A DNA stretch of 64,000 nt, taken from positions 124,001-188,000 of the forward strand of contig OY744461.1 in assembly GCA_963556145.1 (NCBI GenBank). The letters are read 5' to 3'. A program made the position numbers and the translations under genes. Of this stretch, positions 22,076-32,661 are shown one piece after another. The DNA is from Hygrocybe punicea (Eukaryota > Basidiomycota > Agaricomycetes > Agaricales > Hygrophoraceae). Each line of letters opens with the position of its first letter. The first letter of the stretch is position 1. The notes below the pieces were generated by a model. That model did not search any database and was not told the origin of the DNA. It was given only the letters and a program-made list of their open reading frames with translations.

Positions 22076-22399
22076 ACATTAAACAAGACCATAACTCGGC
22101 TGCAATTTCCCATGACACCAAGTTACACTTTCACAGATTACCAAGCGCAGGGTCAAACGATACCATATGTGATCATTGACATTAAGTGTCCACCGGCGCC
22201 TGGCAACTTGACCCTCTTCAATTTGTATGTGGCGTTGTTGAGGAGCACGGGACGACAAAACATTCATTTGTTGCAGGATTTTGAAGATAACCAATTTTTG
22301 CAGTCGCATGTAACAGATCTCCATGAGGAAGACAAGAGGCTGGCAGATCTGGATGAAGAGACAAAAGTGTGGTGGATGAAGATGATGAAAGGGGAGTGA
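22076..22399 (+). pseudogene. Helitron helicase C-terminus
   Basis: Joining 18474 to 22076 keeps the frame: KEGWS runs into TLNKTITRLQFPMTPSY. The last helicase motifs follow, with TFTDYQAQGQTIPYVIID matching the Pif1 motif V/VI pattern, and LTLFNLYVALLRSTGRQNI matching the usual end of fungal Helitron proteins. The acidic tail ends in a TGA at 22397-22399. Confidence 0.85.
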
Positions 22400-22766
22400 C
22401 CCAATGTAAAGCATGAGAAATGTGGATGAGATTTACAGCAGATAATGTACATAAGCAATCATTTTATTCAAGAGAACGTTGGGGGAACTCATTAACACCA
22501 GGCCAAAAAAAACCCTTCGCATCACTCTTCTGATCAAGCTGATGTCAATGCTCTCTGGAATGCCAAGGTTAGTGATTGACGGGTGCCAGCACCTGCGTTT
22601 TCAATCCAGGGGAAGTGTGAGAAGTCCGTGAGCTCAATGTCTTGTCATTGAGCAGTCCGTATACAAACCTGCCAGTCATATTGAATGATCCACAGATGCA
22701 TGGATTCCAGGAATGCAGCGAAGGGCTTGCTAACGTGCTTTTCATAATCGGACGTGGCAAAGGTCG

Positions 22767-23282
22767 ATGGTGCATCCCATGAGAAACTTTGTCAACTCGG
22801 AGACAGGGAAATGGGGGCACCGCGCGGAGTTGAAGAGGGATGACTTATGGAACTTGAGGTCTCACGAGATGCTTTCGAGTGTTGGCAAGGTGTGCTGCAC
22901 TGAAACGGAAATTCAGGACAGTTCAAGCTCTTATTGGATGACCCACAGCAATGCCTTGAGGTCTAGCTTGGGTTTGGTTGACAATTCGAGCTCTCCATCA
23001 TCAGTGGGGCTTCGCGGATGCTTACACGCCTTAGGAGCGAGCACGTCTTTTTGTGGGGATGGCAACACGACGGTCAACGTTGTCAAGGATGTGGATGTAG
23101 ATGGCGAAAGTTCATTCGAGGACATGATCAGGGATGTGGACATAGACGGCGAAAGATTGTTCGAGGACGTGATCAGTGAGTCTGAAACCAGTGGGGACAT
23201 CCTGTATCTCAAGGATCAACCATCACGTTGTCGAGGATGTGGACATAGACAGCGAAAGTTCATTCGAGGACGTGATCAGTGA
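22767..23282 (+). CDS. Possible hypothetical ORF over repeated sequence
   Basis: A 171-codon open frame with no recognised domain. Its second half is built from repeated units rich in aspartate and glutamate (VKDVDVDGESSFEDMI, RDVDIDGERLFEDVI). The frame is lost after the second unit. No intron signals or promoter stand out. It may be a gene fragment or simply a repeat-driven frame. Confidence 0.25.
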   Translation: MVHPMRNFVNSETGKWGHRAELKRDDLWNLRSHEMLSSVGKVCCTETEIQDSSSSYWMTHSNALRSSLGLVDNSSSPSSVGLRGCLHALGASTSFCGDGNTTVNVVKDVDVDGESSFEDMIRDVDIDGERLFEDVISESETSGDILYLKDQPSRCRGCGHRQRKFIRGRDQ

Positions 23283-23318
23283 GTCCAAAACTGGTGGGGA
23301 CATCCTGTATCTCAAGGG
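23090..23318. repeat. Direct repeats, about 50 and 98 bp
   Basis: The word GATGTGGA(T/C)(A/G)TAGA(T/C)GGCGAAAG recurs three times (about 23090, 23137 and 23234). The block GTGAGTC(T/C)NAAAC(C/T)(A/G)GTGGGG with ACATCCTGTATCTCAAGG recurs at 23180 and 23278. Confidence 0.6.
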
Positions 23319-24481
23319 TCGATGATGCCTTGCAGATATTCCTGAGTCGGAACTGGTCCGTGATGCCGTTTGTAACAGGTCGGGTAGATGGGATGTTGGC
23401 TGCAGCTCATACAAGAAAACCTGGGACTGTGATATGGAACGATCGGACAATGTCCGCTATTGATGTTTATTTATGATATCCAACCCCGATGCACTTCTTT
23501 TCCAGGGGTCAGCAACCTTGCAAGCAAGGTAATCACTGGAATGTTGCAGAGCTTGCAGCATTTATGCAGCAGACTTTACAATGACTGAGCCAATGAGCGA
23601 ATACCTTGGCAGAAACTAGAAATGGTGATCAAGGTCAAGGATAGCTGGCCAGACATGATCACCTAGTCAAGTACCTACATGCAGTGTCTATTAGCTGCGC
23701 ACACAAGAGCAGATGGTTCGCGATCCAAGACCAATACTATAGCACTAGTCTAATGTCAAGCTCTGCACTGAACCTGCTTGAACCCACTGGCTTTCAGCCC
23801 TTTGTGCAGGCCATAGTTGGCATGGCGATGTGGCCCGACGCTGCTGCAGCTCAGGCTTCCTCATGCAGGATGATGCTGAATTGTGAAGGTCTTCTGTGAT
23901 CAGCATTGTGTCCATGGCCATGCAACCCCCACTTATTTGATGGAGCAAGTAACACACTTGCGCCAACGTCAGAGTCCTCCCATCAACCTCAATCCAAGAG
24001 ATACAACTTACATCCTCATGTAATGGTACCCAGAAACCTGTCGTCGCCTACACCGCGCTCCTAAACGAACTTACAATAGACTGGGCAAATCGTGAATGGA
24101 TATAACCATCTCCCATGACGAGCCAGCTTGCGTTTTATAAACGGTTTCTGAACTCCAGTGCTTGAAATCATCCCCCTCCACAATCATGTTGAAAGACTCA
24201 TTCCCGCTATAAAGTTGCCCCCCCGAACAGAAAGTGTTCATGGGCAATTTGGTATCCCGAATCGTCTATATGCCAGCAAAAACATATTGCACAGTTTTCT
24301 GCGGCCAACTTGGGCTCTGCACAGATGGCATGGCTGGGGAATGCGACTGTTGCTGTTCAGAGAAGTTGTTTGGACATGCGAGTTCAAGTCTCCAAATCAG
24401 GACAATGTGGTCTGCCTCCAAGGAACCGTCTTTCATTCGTCTGTGTGCCCGACTACCGCTGCAATATTGCATCCATGTCAA

Positions 24482-25334
24482 ATACGTTAAAAAAGAGAAA
24501 GCTCAAAGAGACAGTCGAGACATCTTCTGCATCTTCCTCAGAGCAGTGCCCTAGTGCCCTTCATGAGCTAAGCTCTTTGTCACCTAACCACACCATGTTC
24601 ATAAAGACAAGCTCTACCCAATCCTAGATGCACTCCCGAAAGCTCATTGGGTAAGGCCCTCATGTTCACGAGGGACCAATGTGAGTCCATGGAAAGCCAA
24701 CAGAGACACATGGATATTGCCTATCACAACCATGCAAAGAATCTTTGTGAATCTCTGAATGGTTTAAACCACACCGTTGCCATCAATGGGAGAGACAGCT
24801 GGGACACACAGGGCAAGATGATGGAGGAAATCTTGGAGGAAGTGCTGGACTGGCTGCCATTGCTGTGGCAGGTTGCCGTCAAAGATGGACATGAAATCCA
24901 ACTGGTTCAGAGATGTCTGGTTGTGTGTTCGGATGCTATCCAACAACTCGCAACCTGTGGAAGTTTTGTAGAGCATGGACTCTGCAGTTAACATTACAGA
25001 TTCCCAGGATACAATGGTCTATGAAGAAGATGCAGCTAACATCCAACATACACTCGCTTGGATGTGGAAAGGACTGCTCGTCGCAACTTCAGCTCGAGGG
25101 ATTAAAACCCGAGCCATCAAATCTGACATCCGCCAACTAGGTTTCAAAGACGATGTCTACAGCTTCATCAGAAGAGACAGACATAAGCATATCTCGCTGG
25201 TTCATATGAGATTCTGTCTTCACATCCTTGTAGAAGATGAGCAGGCTTCAGGATACAGTTTCTGGGATGCTCATTGGACTGTAGCCATGAAGGATGCAGC
25301 TTCCCGTATCTTGACATCCTACAGTGGCCGGGGA
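24482..25334 (+). pseudogene. Remnant of an unidentified protein-coding gene, cut by the MULE
   Basis: Open frames at 24647-24991 (SMESQQRHMDIAYHNHAKNL; WDTQGKMMEEILEEVLDWLP) and 24975-25334 (ANIQHTLAWMWKGLLVATSA; LGFKDDVYSFIRRDRHKHI; SFWDAHWTVAMKDAASRIL) overlap in different frames and look like one helical protein with a frameshift near 24985. I do not recognise the family with certainty. The MULE target duplication falls at its right end, so the original tail may lie beyond 29821, where the frame soon stops. Confidence 0.4.
25325..25334 (+). repeat. 10-bp target duplication of the MULE, left copy
   Basis: TGGCCGGGGA, repeated exactly at 29811-29820; 9-10 bp is the size expected for Mutator-like elements. 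Confidence 0.85.
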
Positions 25335-26375
25335 TCTTAGCCAAACACACCCTAGCAAAATCCAGCTGACAAATATACAAATAAATAATTGTTTCTAATA
25401 TTTTATTTCTAATATTTATGTGAATCTGAGTGTCACTGTGGACGAAAGGACACACAATGTTGAGGTGTGAATGCCACAGAACATGTCTTCTGGTCACAAA
25501 ACAGTCTTACTATGGAACAGCAAGTCATTGACAGTGGTAAGCTTTCTAAAGAATAATTGGTTATAAATATAAGCCAGCATATGCAGGGAATATAGCAAGA
25601 TGCTCACGTTGTGCACATCACAGACCCCAAAATTCTTTTCCAAGGAAAAAGAACCTGAAATTCTTGAAAACCTGCCATGGGTGCACTCGTAAATTGTCAG
25701 ATAAACGTGCCAGACAACGGGAGACACATCAAGCCAGCCTAAAAACCTCCACAACGAAAAAACACACTGGTCTGAAACCACATGAATCTGGCCAAAGACT
25801 TACACTACCCTGGCCAGAAGTGAGGGAGCTTCTCACAAAACACAACAAAGATGCCTTTACTCTTGATGTTGTTCTAAACCTGGAAGAGTCAGATATCTTG
25901 GAATTGACCACGGAACTTGATAATGAACACTTGGAACCTGACTCTGTGAATGGGATCATTGCAAGGCGAATAGCCACCAAGGCCTGGGAAGCAACTGGAT
26001 ATCGGTTTATGTGCGTAGCTTGAAGCATCATCCTATCAAAGAACTAAATATAAGTCCAGCTACAAGCAGAGCCTAACGAGTCATACCTCAGATGCTATCA
26101 AGACATATATCTTTTTCTGTGCTCAATTAGCAGGTGAAGAGACCAAGATCCACTTGGTTGGCAATGTGCAAGAGCAGCGGGCACATATGACAATGGACAG
26201 TTTCCCTGCAATGGTTGGATGCATATTACAATGACAGATGGGGACACATCGACAGCAGGGCTACGCATCACTCATCATATGGTACACTGCAACTACATGC
26301 TGATTTGTTTGACTCTGGAGGAGAAACAGTTAGTCTGTGACATGAAAGGGTTATCGCCGTCAAAGGTATGTCATC

Positions 26376-26383
26376 CTAGCTAT
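26376..26383 (+). repeat. 8-bp target duplication of the MITE inside the MULE
   Basis: CTAGCTAT, repeated exactly at 27343-27350. Confidence 0.85.
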
Positions 26384-27342
26384 AGGGCACAGCACGGGTA
26401 CGGGTTTACCCACGGTTATTCCAAAACGGGTAATTCGGGTACGGGTACGGTGTTTTGGTTTGCACACCTTGTCAAAACCGTACCCATTATCCGCAGGTGA
26501 CGGGTTTTCACGGGTATGTCAACCCAAGCCCCAGGTAGGTTTTTTCTTTGTTATTTACTTTATTTTCACATTAATTTCTTTACTTTTGCTAAGTTCGCGT
26601 GATATTTGCTACCACAACCGTGACAAGCGCAAACACAACAACAACGACAACAAGAAAACCCACGAACGACAACGACAACGACAACCACGACAACCCCGCA
26701 CGCCAAAAACGAACCACCAAAGTCGCGACGGCGACGACAACGATAGAAAGGAAAGCCGGGAGGGTGGTGCACTCACCTACCGGCCCAGGTACGTCCCCCC
26801 AATCCAGTCCCAACGACATCGGCTAATGAGGGGAATGGACGAGGCGAGGACAAAGACGGACACAGCAACAACGGTCCCACCTCGCGAACACGCTCCGGCC
26901 GCGTCAATTGACGTGCGGACGCCCATGGAAAGTGCCCGGCCCCATCCAACCTCGCGAAAACAGATGGGACGTGTCAATTGACACGTCCCCGTTGTTCGCG
27001 AGGTAGTTAGCATGCGCGGACGCCCATGGAAAGTCCCCGGCCCCATCCAACCTCGCGAAAACAGACGGAGCACGTCAATTGACGTGCTCCCGTTGTTCGC
27101 GAGGTAGTTAACACGTGGGGACGCCCATGGAAAGTCCCTGGCCCCAACCCAACCTCGCAAAAACAGACGGAGCGCGTCAATTGACGCGTCCCGTTGTTCG
27201 CGAGGTAGTTAGGATGGAACACGGCGGGTACCCGCAGATAACGGGTACGGGTTGTACCCGTCATCGAAGTGGGTACGGTTTCCGCGGGTACGGGTGCGGT
27301 GTCGGGAATTCTGACCCGCGGTATACCCGTGCCGTGCCTTAC
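26384..27342. mobile_element. 959-bp hAT-type MITE (Q) in a MULE intron
   Basis: Flanked by CTAGCTAT duplications. Ends AGGGCACAGCACGGGTA and, inverted, GTAAGGCACGGCACGGGTA. Both subterminal regions are built of CGGGTA words, as in the autonomous hAT element at 6157-9549. The right half is a tandem array of palindrome-bearing units of about 101 bp (26879-27206). The insertion sits just inside a GTATGT donor, so it lies in an intron. Confidence 0.85.
26879..27206. repeat. Tandem array of about 101-bp units carrying palindromes P4-P7
   Basis: Units start ACCTCGCGAA or similar at 26879, 26949, 27050 and 27152. Three carry the complete palindrome (26949-27004, 27050-27105, 27152-27206) with the core GTCAATTGAC and TTCGCGAGGT closing arm. 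The first has lost about 31 bp including its closing arm. Between palindromes lies a constant spacer (GGACGCCCATGGAAAGT, CCCGGCCCCATCCA). Confidence 0.85.
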
Positions 27343-29810
27343 CTAGCTATGAGAGCCAAATGATTTTCTAACATCAACCCTAAGATCTGGGATGAAATTC
27401 TGAAGAGAAATCCGAAGACAAACATTTGTGAGAAGCAAATCCATGCCGAGTGGTCCAAAGTGAATGAAACAGCATGGAAGTTCAATGAAGATCAAGTTGA
27501 GTCTACCTTGAAGCTTTTGAAAATAATGCAGGGCCTCAAGGAGAGTGAAGTCGTACCTATTCGGCAAGAGAAGGGGATCCACACCATTTCATTTGCTTTC
27601 AAGGATGTGTTAAGTGAACTCGGTGAGACAATAGAAGAGATTGCAATGGATTCAACTTGTACATCTGAAAGGGCACATAACGAGTGCACTGATAACCATA
27701 CTAATAGGGAAAACAAACGCACTTGGGTATGAGCTGTATTCTGCAGTTGCCGAAGTTAATGGACAGGGCATTCCTGTTGCATTCATCTTCACAATGTCAG
27801 ATGGTAGTGCAGAGGAAGGTGCCAATGACCGAATGCTGCAAGACTTACTAAAATATTTGAAGGTCCACTGTCGGAACATAATGTTTATGCTGTCAGACAA
27901 GGATTTGTCAGAGATCAATGCATTTCGAGCACAGCTACCACATGCAAAACACCAGCTCTGTTACTGGCATGCAATCTGATATATTGAGGAGTGGCTGGGT
28001 GAGAACAGACCTCCGGCCGCCTATGATCCATGAAAGGCACATGAAGCCTTTGACTTTATTGATCCAACTTGGGCACCAGGTGTAACGTCTGGGTTGCTCA
28101 AAGATGGTGTGCACCCTGATGATGCTCCAGAAGCTGTCAAAGAGGTTCTGAAGATTCGCATTCAGCTGAAAATATGCGAAAAACAGGGGACATACCATAG
28201 CTGTCCTTCAAAGCCCCATGGCACAGCAGCAAAGCTGGTAGAAAGTATGCTTGCCAACTAACCAGTACATTACCTAGAGCATACAATTCCCAATATCCAA
28301 GGTACTAAATATCTATAGGTTAGAACATCCCTACCGCCACTGATGGTTCTCAAGGTTGGCGACATACGCACACCAATTTGGCCTAACCCACCGGAAACCC
28401 GGAGTGCCGATCTTCCCACATTCTGCCTGAAAGAGTTCTGCACCACAATAATTGAAAAATATCGCCAACACCTGCATCTCCACCCCAAGATACCACTTAA
28501 CAATGAGAGTGGCACATTTCTCACCACAAATGAAATTCACAAGAGCGTAGTAACAGACATGTATCAGTATTGTCTCAAGAACAACTTAGCTCAGGTGTGG
28601 GCATACCTGTGGAATCGGTGGTATTGCCACATGCAATGGATACTTTGGGCACGAGCATCTTGCGATGCAATTCCAAGACTGAAAACAACAATGGTTGTGG
28701 AAAGCCTTTGGAAACAGATGAAGTGAAGAGACTTACCACAGTTCAACCAGCCCCAGTTGGATCTCGTCACATATGTGGTTCTGAAGAACCTGCTTCCACG
28801 GATCCGACAGAAAGGTTGATTATATGCAAGGCTTGCATCGGGAGGGGAGGCCAAAGGGACTAGCTGCTTGGCAGAAGAGCTTCAAGAAGGACTGGGTTGA
28901 TATGAGTAAACCGGATGAACAACGGCTGATAGAAAAGGAGCTTACCTGGTTGAAGGCACCAGCCAAAACGAAGGGCCGAGCGGAGCGATTGGCTGACATC
29001 GAAGAGGAGAAGGCACGACCACAAGGGAAGTATCACACAGACCTGGACAGCTGGACTTGCAGCTGTCCCTCATACCTAATCAGCCGTTTCCTTCTTTGCA
29101 AACACCTTGTTCGATTAGCAAACAACAAGCTACACAACAAACCACTCACCAACCTCCAATTCTTCTTTAATCTTCGGCGCCATCACCACCCCCCCTATTA
29201 CTTGATTTGCAGGATACATACTGACATGCTTGAGGGTGCTAATGAGGGCAAATTTGTGAACGATGTAATATTGCTTGGGCGCAAAGATGGAGAAATCAGA
29301 ATGTCAATGACACCACAATCAAGCTCACCTGTGCAAGAGCCTGATTCAAATTCATCTTCGATGCCTTCCGATAGAGAACTCGATGACAGGGAACCACAAA
29401 GCAGTGTTCCTGACCCTGTTGAAAGACAGTTAAATGACAACCTCGACAAAAATGATCACCCGGTGAGTGAGACAAATGTGGATATACAGTTTTACTTACA
29501 TGTTGACTAACAGGTCTTCTATTCATGTGCAAGAATCATCAACTTGAAGAGATGCTTTGATGATCTTCTCAAAGTTGCAGAGTCTTCATCTGGAATGCAT
29601 CTGAAGATGGCAGTGGTGTTAAACGAAGTTTTCAGGCCCATCAAAAGGATTTGGAATGACATTGGGCAAGAAAAATGATGCAGAACGAACCCAAGGATGT
29701 GGAAAGATAGCAACCGACATACTTTATTTTTGAATTAAATTTCCGGCATACAAAATAAATAATATATATATTTGTCAGCTGGATTTTGCTAGGGTGTGTT
29801 TGGGCGTAAT

Positions 29811-29820
29811 TGGCCGGGGA
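29811..29820 (+). repeat. 10-bp target duplication of the MULE, right copy
   Basis: TGGCCGGGGA, identical to 25325-25334. Confidence 0.85.
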
Positions 29821-30493
29821 GGCCGCACTGCTTCACATTGAGAAAGCACCTTCCCTTTAGCTCCATACAAAACCGGTGACTGCATCCCTTGACTTATCTT
29901 TATACCTTGTTCATTAAATCCCAATTGCAGCTGTGATGAAGAATATAGTTATAGCAAAACATCACTGATAGACGTTCTCATTTCCATCTCAATGCAAAGG
30001 TGGATTATCTTCATACCATGATGATTTATCGCTCACTGAGCCATTCCACAACTTGATATGATCCTTATCGCTTGATAGTCCAGGCTCCTGCCAAGCCACA
30101 CTTCGAGAGAGTGAGGCATCCCAGTGGCTGGGCAAGGTGAATTCCGAATCTTTGAGCTCCGGATCAAACAAAACACGTGTTTTTTGTCGCCTCCCAAATT
30201 CTCGGATATCTCCCTGCCTCGGTACTCGGATGGGGCCCCTCACCCTCTAACGACGGCTTGGCAGGGCAATGGCAGGAGCCTGTTGATAGTCCCCCAATTC
30301 CCCTAAATAAGTTTGTTTGACGGACGCCCTGCAGCTTGGCCATGAAACTCTGCCGTAGAGTGCATGGGACTATATAGAGTTCTTTCTTCTGTATCGGGAA
30401 GTGTGAACGTGCGTCTCTAGAGTAATCACAAAGGAACCTTATGCTTTTCTTCACGTTCACCAACGCAAGATCCTCAAGTCTGATAATCATATA
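29821..30493. other. Intergenic, no gene seen
   Basis: Short frames only on both strands. This lies between the MULE and the MYND-finger gene and presumably holds that gene's promoter. Confidence 0.4.
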
Positions 30494-30975
30494 ATGTCAA
30501 CAGAACCAACCCTCCCAAGACCAGACAAGACACGCTGCTCGCAATGTGGAAAATCCGAATCTCCCAATCAATCCCTTCGTAGGTGCGCAAAGTGTCGCAC
30601 ATTTCCATATTGCTCTGTCGAATGGTGAGGACCCAGAAAAGTGTTGTACCGAGACTGTATTCTGATGCTGAACTTGTGCTGATTGGCAGCCAGAGGGCGG
30701 ATTGGCCGTCGCACAAGCAAGTGTGGTGGGTTCACCTTTTCAATATGATACCTCTTTTCCTTTCCTATCCTCTTGGATTTTCTTCTGCTGCTGCTCATCA
30801 TTGGTTTGGGTTCAGCACCCTGTACGTGATGGACAACTGCTGGAATTATACTGGTGTCTTTGTTGGTGAGAAAGCCCCCAAGTCAAAGAAGGGTGTAATC
30901 AAACGCACGAGGTACTCATCAGGAAAACGTGGAGACACAGGGATTTCCAGACAGATCTTATCAACAGATAGCTGA
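30494..30975 (+). CDS. MYND-type zinc finger protein, N-terminal part (truncated)
   Basis: Exons 30494-30624, 30690-30725 and 30816-30975, with 65- and 90-bp GT-AG introns, give 108 residues. The MYND finger is complete: CSQCGKSESP, then RRCAKCRTFPYCS and VECQRADWPSHKQVC, with all cysteines and the histidine in place. The last cysteine is only recovered by splicing at TG-GTGGGT. Basidiomycete MYND proteins normally have a C-terminal domain of 150 or more residues. Here the frame runs into unrelated sequence (WNYTGVFVGEKAPKSKK) and ends at 30975. The likely missing C-terminal exons lie at 32129-32661, separated by AT-rich DNA with a tandem repeat. MYND fingers bind proline-rich partners. Confidence 0.7.
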
Positions 30976-32050
30976 CTGATATCATGTGATCTAGTGATAT
31001 ATAAGCTTATCACAATTTAGAACTCTGATAACAATATTGTCATACTATTCCTGTAGCTATCACATTGATATTTTAAGATCAAGTCATGTAATTCTGATAA
31101 CAATATTGTCACACTATTCCTGTAGCTATCACATTGATATTTTAAGATAAAGTCATGTAATTCTGATAACAATATTGTCACACTATTCCTGTAGCTATCA
31201 CATTGATATTCTAAGATCATGTCATGTAATTCTGATGTTAAGATGATGAATTCTTCTCAGAGGTATTGCAAGACTGGAATCATTTTGTATGTGGTGATAT
31301 ATTAAAATCTATGCATGGTCACACTGTTGAGATTTGACATTCCATTGGCAAGTAACTATCTTTCTTGTACCTGGAGTCTGTATAAATATGTACACATATG
31401 TTGGCACTATTTGGCTGCACACCTGTGGGTTGAACAAAATACAAAATCTTGTTCATGTCTCAATTTTTCATCCTTACACTTATATTAAGCATTCAAATTG
31501 GACAATAAGACAATAAGTGAGATAAGATAAACTTCCAAGACCTTGAGATAAGATTAGATAAAATTAATTCTAAGACCTCGAGATAACATCAGATAAATTC
31601 CAAGAAGATTTAACATGAGACCATTATAAGATAAGTGAATGAGAAAGACAATGGTTAAAAGGCAGAATTTTTTCCCCTCCTATTAGTCAATAACAGATAT
31701 TCTAATATCATTGGTTACCAATGAATACCAGAATTAGTGGTCAAGACATTGTTGGCAACTAATGCTACATTGGCATCAATTATGCTTGATGTGATGTATT
31801 TTCATCTAGGTAACCATAAATTATCTGAGTTGACCTGGCTGTCATCATAGTGATACTGGATGTTACTTATGATGTATCAGATCAGGTCTTATAAGACTTT
31901 CTCATTTCATGTTCAATTTCCTGATGCTGGTGCCCGGGCTCTCATTATTTTGGAGTTGAGCATTATCATCCCCTTCGTTTTCAGAGGACAGATCATGAGC
32001 GATCTTACGTCGTATGCCAAAAGTCACAATGGGTATGTTTGTGTCATTCA
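30976..32050. other. AT-rich non-coding stretch, probably inserted DNA
   Basis: It holds the 69-bp repeat, then AT-rich sequence with repeated GAGATAAGATNA words near 31520-31600. It lies between two parts of what looks like one MYND gene. No terminal repeats or target duplication were found, so the insertion is inferred only from the broken gene. Confidence 0.4.
31026..31245. repeat. 69-bp tandem repeat, three copies plus a fragment
   Basis: Units start at TGATAACAATATTGTCA at 31026, 31095 and 31164; a partial fourth starts at 31233. The units are about 95 percent alike. Because 69 is divisible by three, a minus-strand frame stays open through them, but it is not a gene. Confidence 0.9.
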
Positions 32051-32128
32051 CCCCGGCATTCCGGGTGCTGCATGCTTTCCTTGATTTGCTTATCACACCT
32101 TTGAATATCTTCCAGAGACACTCTCACA

Positions 32129-32661
32129 GTGTCAGCATGGCATTTACTTGAGCTGACCAGGGATATTACCCGAACAGACACGCACTTTCTCGCGCTCACG
32201 CTCCGTCGTACCGATTCGAACAACCCACGGACGTTATACTCGCTCGTAGATGCCCAGGTGCTCCCGTGGGAGGTGCTGGAGGCCTCGTATGCCGGATGTG
32301 CTAATCTTGTTGATGAACGTCCCATCTGCCCGAGAATGATGTTTGCGAGTGATGAAGCGGGAAGGAAGCGAGACGGCGGGCTTGGGTCTGTGATGGTGGT
32401 CTCGATTGAGCTGCCGAAGGACGAGAACCGCTCGCCACATGATGCGTTGAATCAGGTGCAAACTATTCTTTTTTTCCCTTTTATGCGACTTGAAATGTAA
32501 GATAACATGCGTTGCAGCGATGCTTGCATATCCTCCAACCCTTGGGTCTTTTCACAGTCCACAAGAACTCTCTCTCTCGCCTTGTGAGTCGATGTGCCTA
32601 CACTGTTGATCTTACGGTCTTACCTCGGACCAGCCTCCTCTGCCCAGGGAATACTACATGA
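32129..32661 (+). pseudogene. Probable C-terminal part of the MYND protein
   Basis: Two exons (32129-32455 and 32518-32661) with a 62-bp intron (GTGCAA...GCAG) keep the frame and give about 156 residues. They contain THFLALTLRRTDSNNPRTLY and DGGLGSVMVVSIELPKDENR, and end LHILQPLGLFTVHKN and a stop. The pattern (a strand-rich block, then GGLG followed by hydrophobic residues) resembles the C-terminal region of basidiomycete MYND proteins. The frame is open upstream to a stop near 32102. It is separated from the finger exons by about 1.1 kb. The family assignment is from memory. Confidence 0.45.

Larger units (their letters stand above)
5531..22430 (+). mobile_element. Decayed Helitron, minimum extent, with multiple nested insertions
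   Basis: The extent is set by coding remnants, not by recognised termini. On plus there is a Helitron Rep/helicase (10332 to 22399) with finger-rich N-terminus, HUH-type Rep, two-tyrosine motif and Pif1-like helicase. On minus a divergent accessory gene runs from 10123 to 5531. In-frame stops, frameshifts and at least five later insertions show it is dead. I could not find a convincing 5' TC end or 3' hairpin plus CTRR end, so true borders are unknown. Confidence 0.75.
22431..24157. other. Stretch without recognised gene
   Basis: Only the frame at 22767-23282 is long, and it covers a repeat. The rest shows short frames with no domain. The Helitron 3' end should lie at the left side of this stretch but was not identified. 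Confidence 0.35.
25664..29510 (+). pseudogene. MULE transposase with SWIM zinc finger, decayed
   Basis: The N-terminal part (25664-26023) is basic (CHGCTRKLSDKRARQRETHQ) then acidic. A middle block follows (about 26040-26370) with QEQRAHMTMDSFPCNGWMHI. After the MITE the frame resumes at about 27415 (NICEKQIHAEWSKVNETAWK). The catalytic MULE domain reads ALGYELYSAVAEVNGQGIPVAF, FMLSDKDLSEINAFR and AKHQLCYWHA. A SWIM finger closes the protein: CSCPSYLISRFLLCKHLVR (CxCxnCxH, about 29060-29120). In-frame TGA codons follow WHAI and AAYDP (about 27978 and 28032), with other breaks near 28258-28320 and 28724. The stops fit C-to-T or G-to-A changes. Confidence 0.85.
25335..29810 (+). mobile_element. 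Mutator-like element (MULE), 4.5 kb
   Basis: Terminal inverted repeats of about 37 bp are nearly perfect: CCAAACACACCCTAGC then AAAATCCAGCTGACAAATAT at 25341, and its inverse at 29770-29805. The outermost 6-9 bases match poorly. Flanks are identical 10-bp duplications. Inside is a MULE transposase with a SWIM finger, and in one intron of that gene a hAT-type MITE (26384-27342). Confidence 0.9.

Noticed and set aside
26879..27206. Possible CRISPR or satellite array
   Set aside because: Repeats with constant, not unique, intervening DNA; it lies inside a MITE with clear target duplications.
31017..31220. Minus-strand ORF of 23-residue repeats
   Set aside because: Consequence of a 69-bp tandem repeat being divisible by three; no start context, no domain.
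31026..31245. Possible CRISPR-like array
   Set aside because: Units are contiguous 69-bp tandem repeats without spacers, in a eukaryotic genome.
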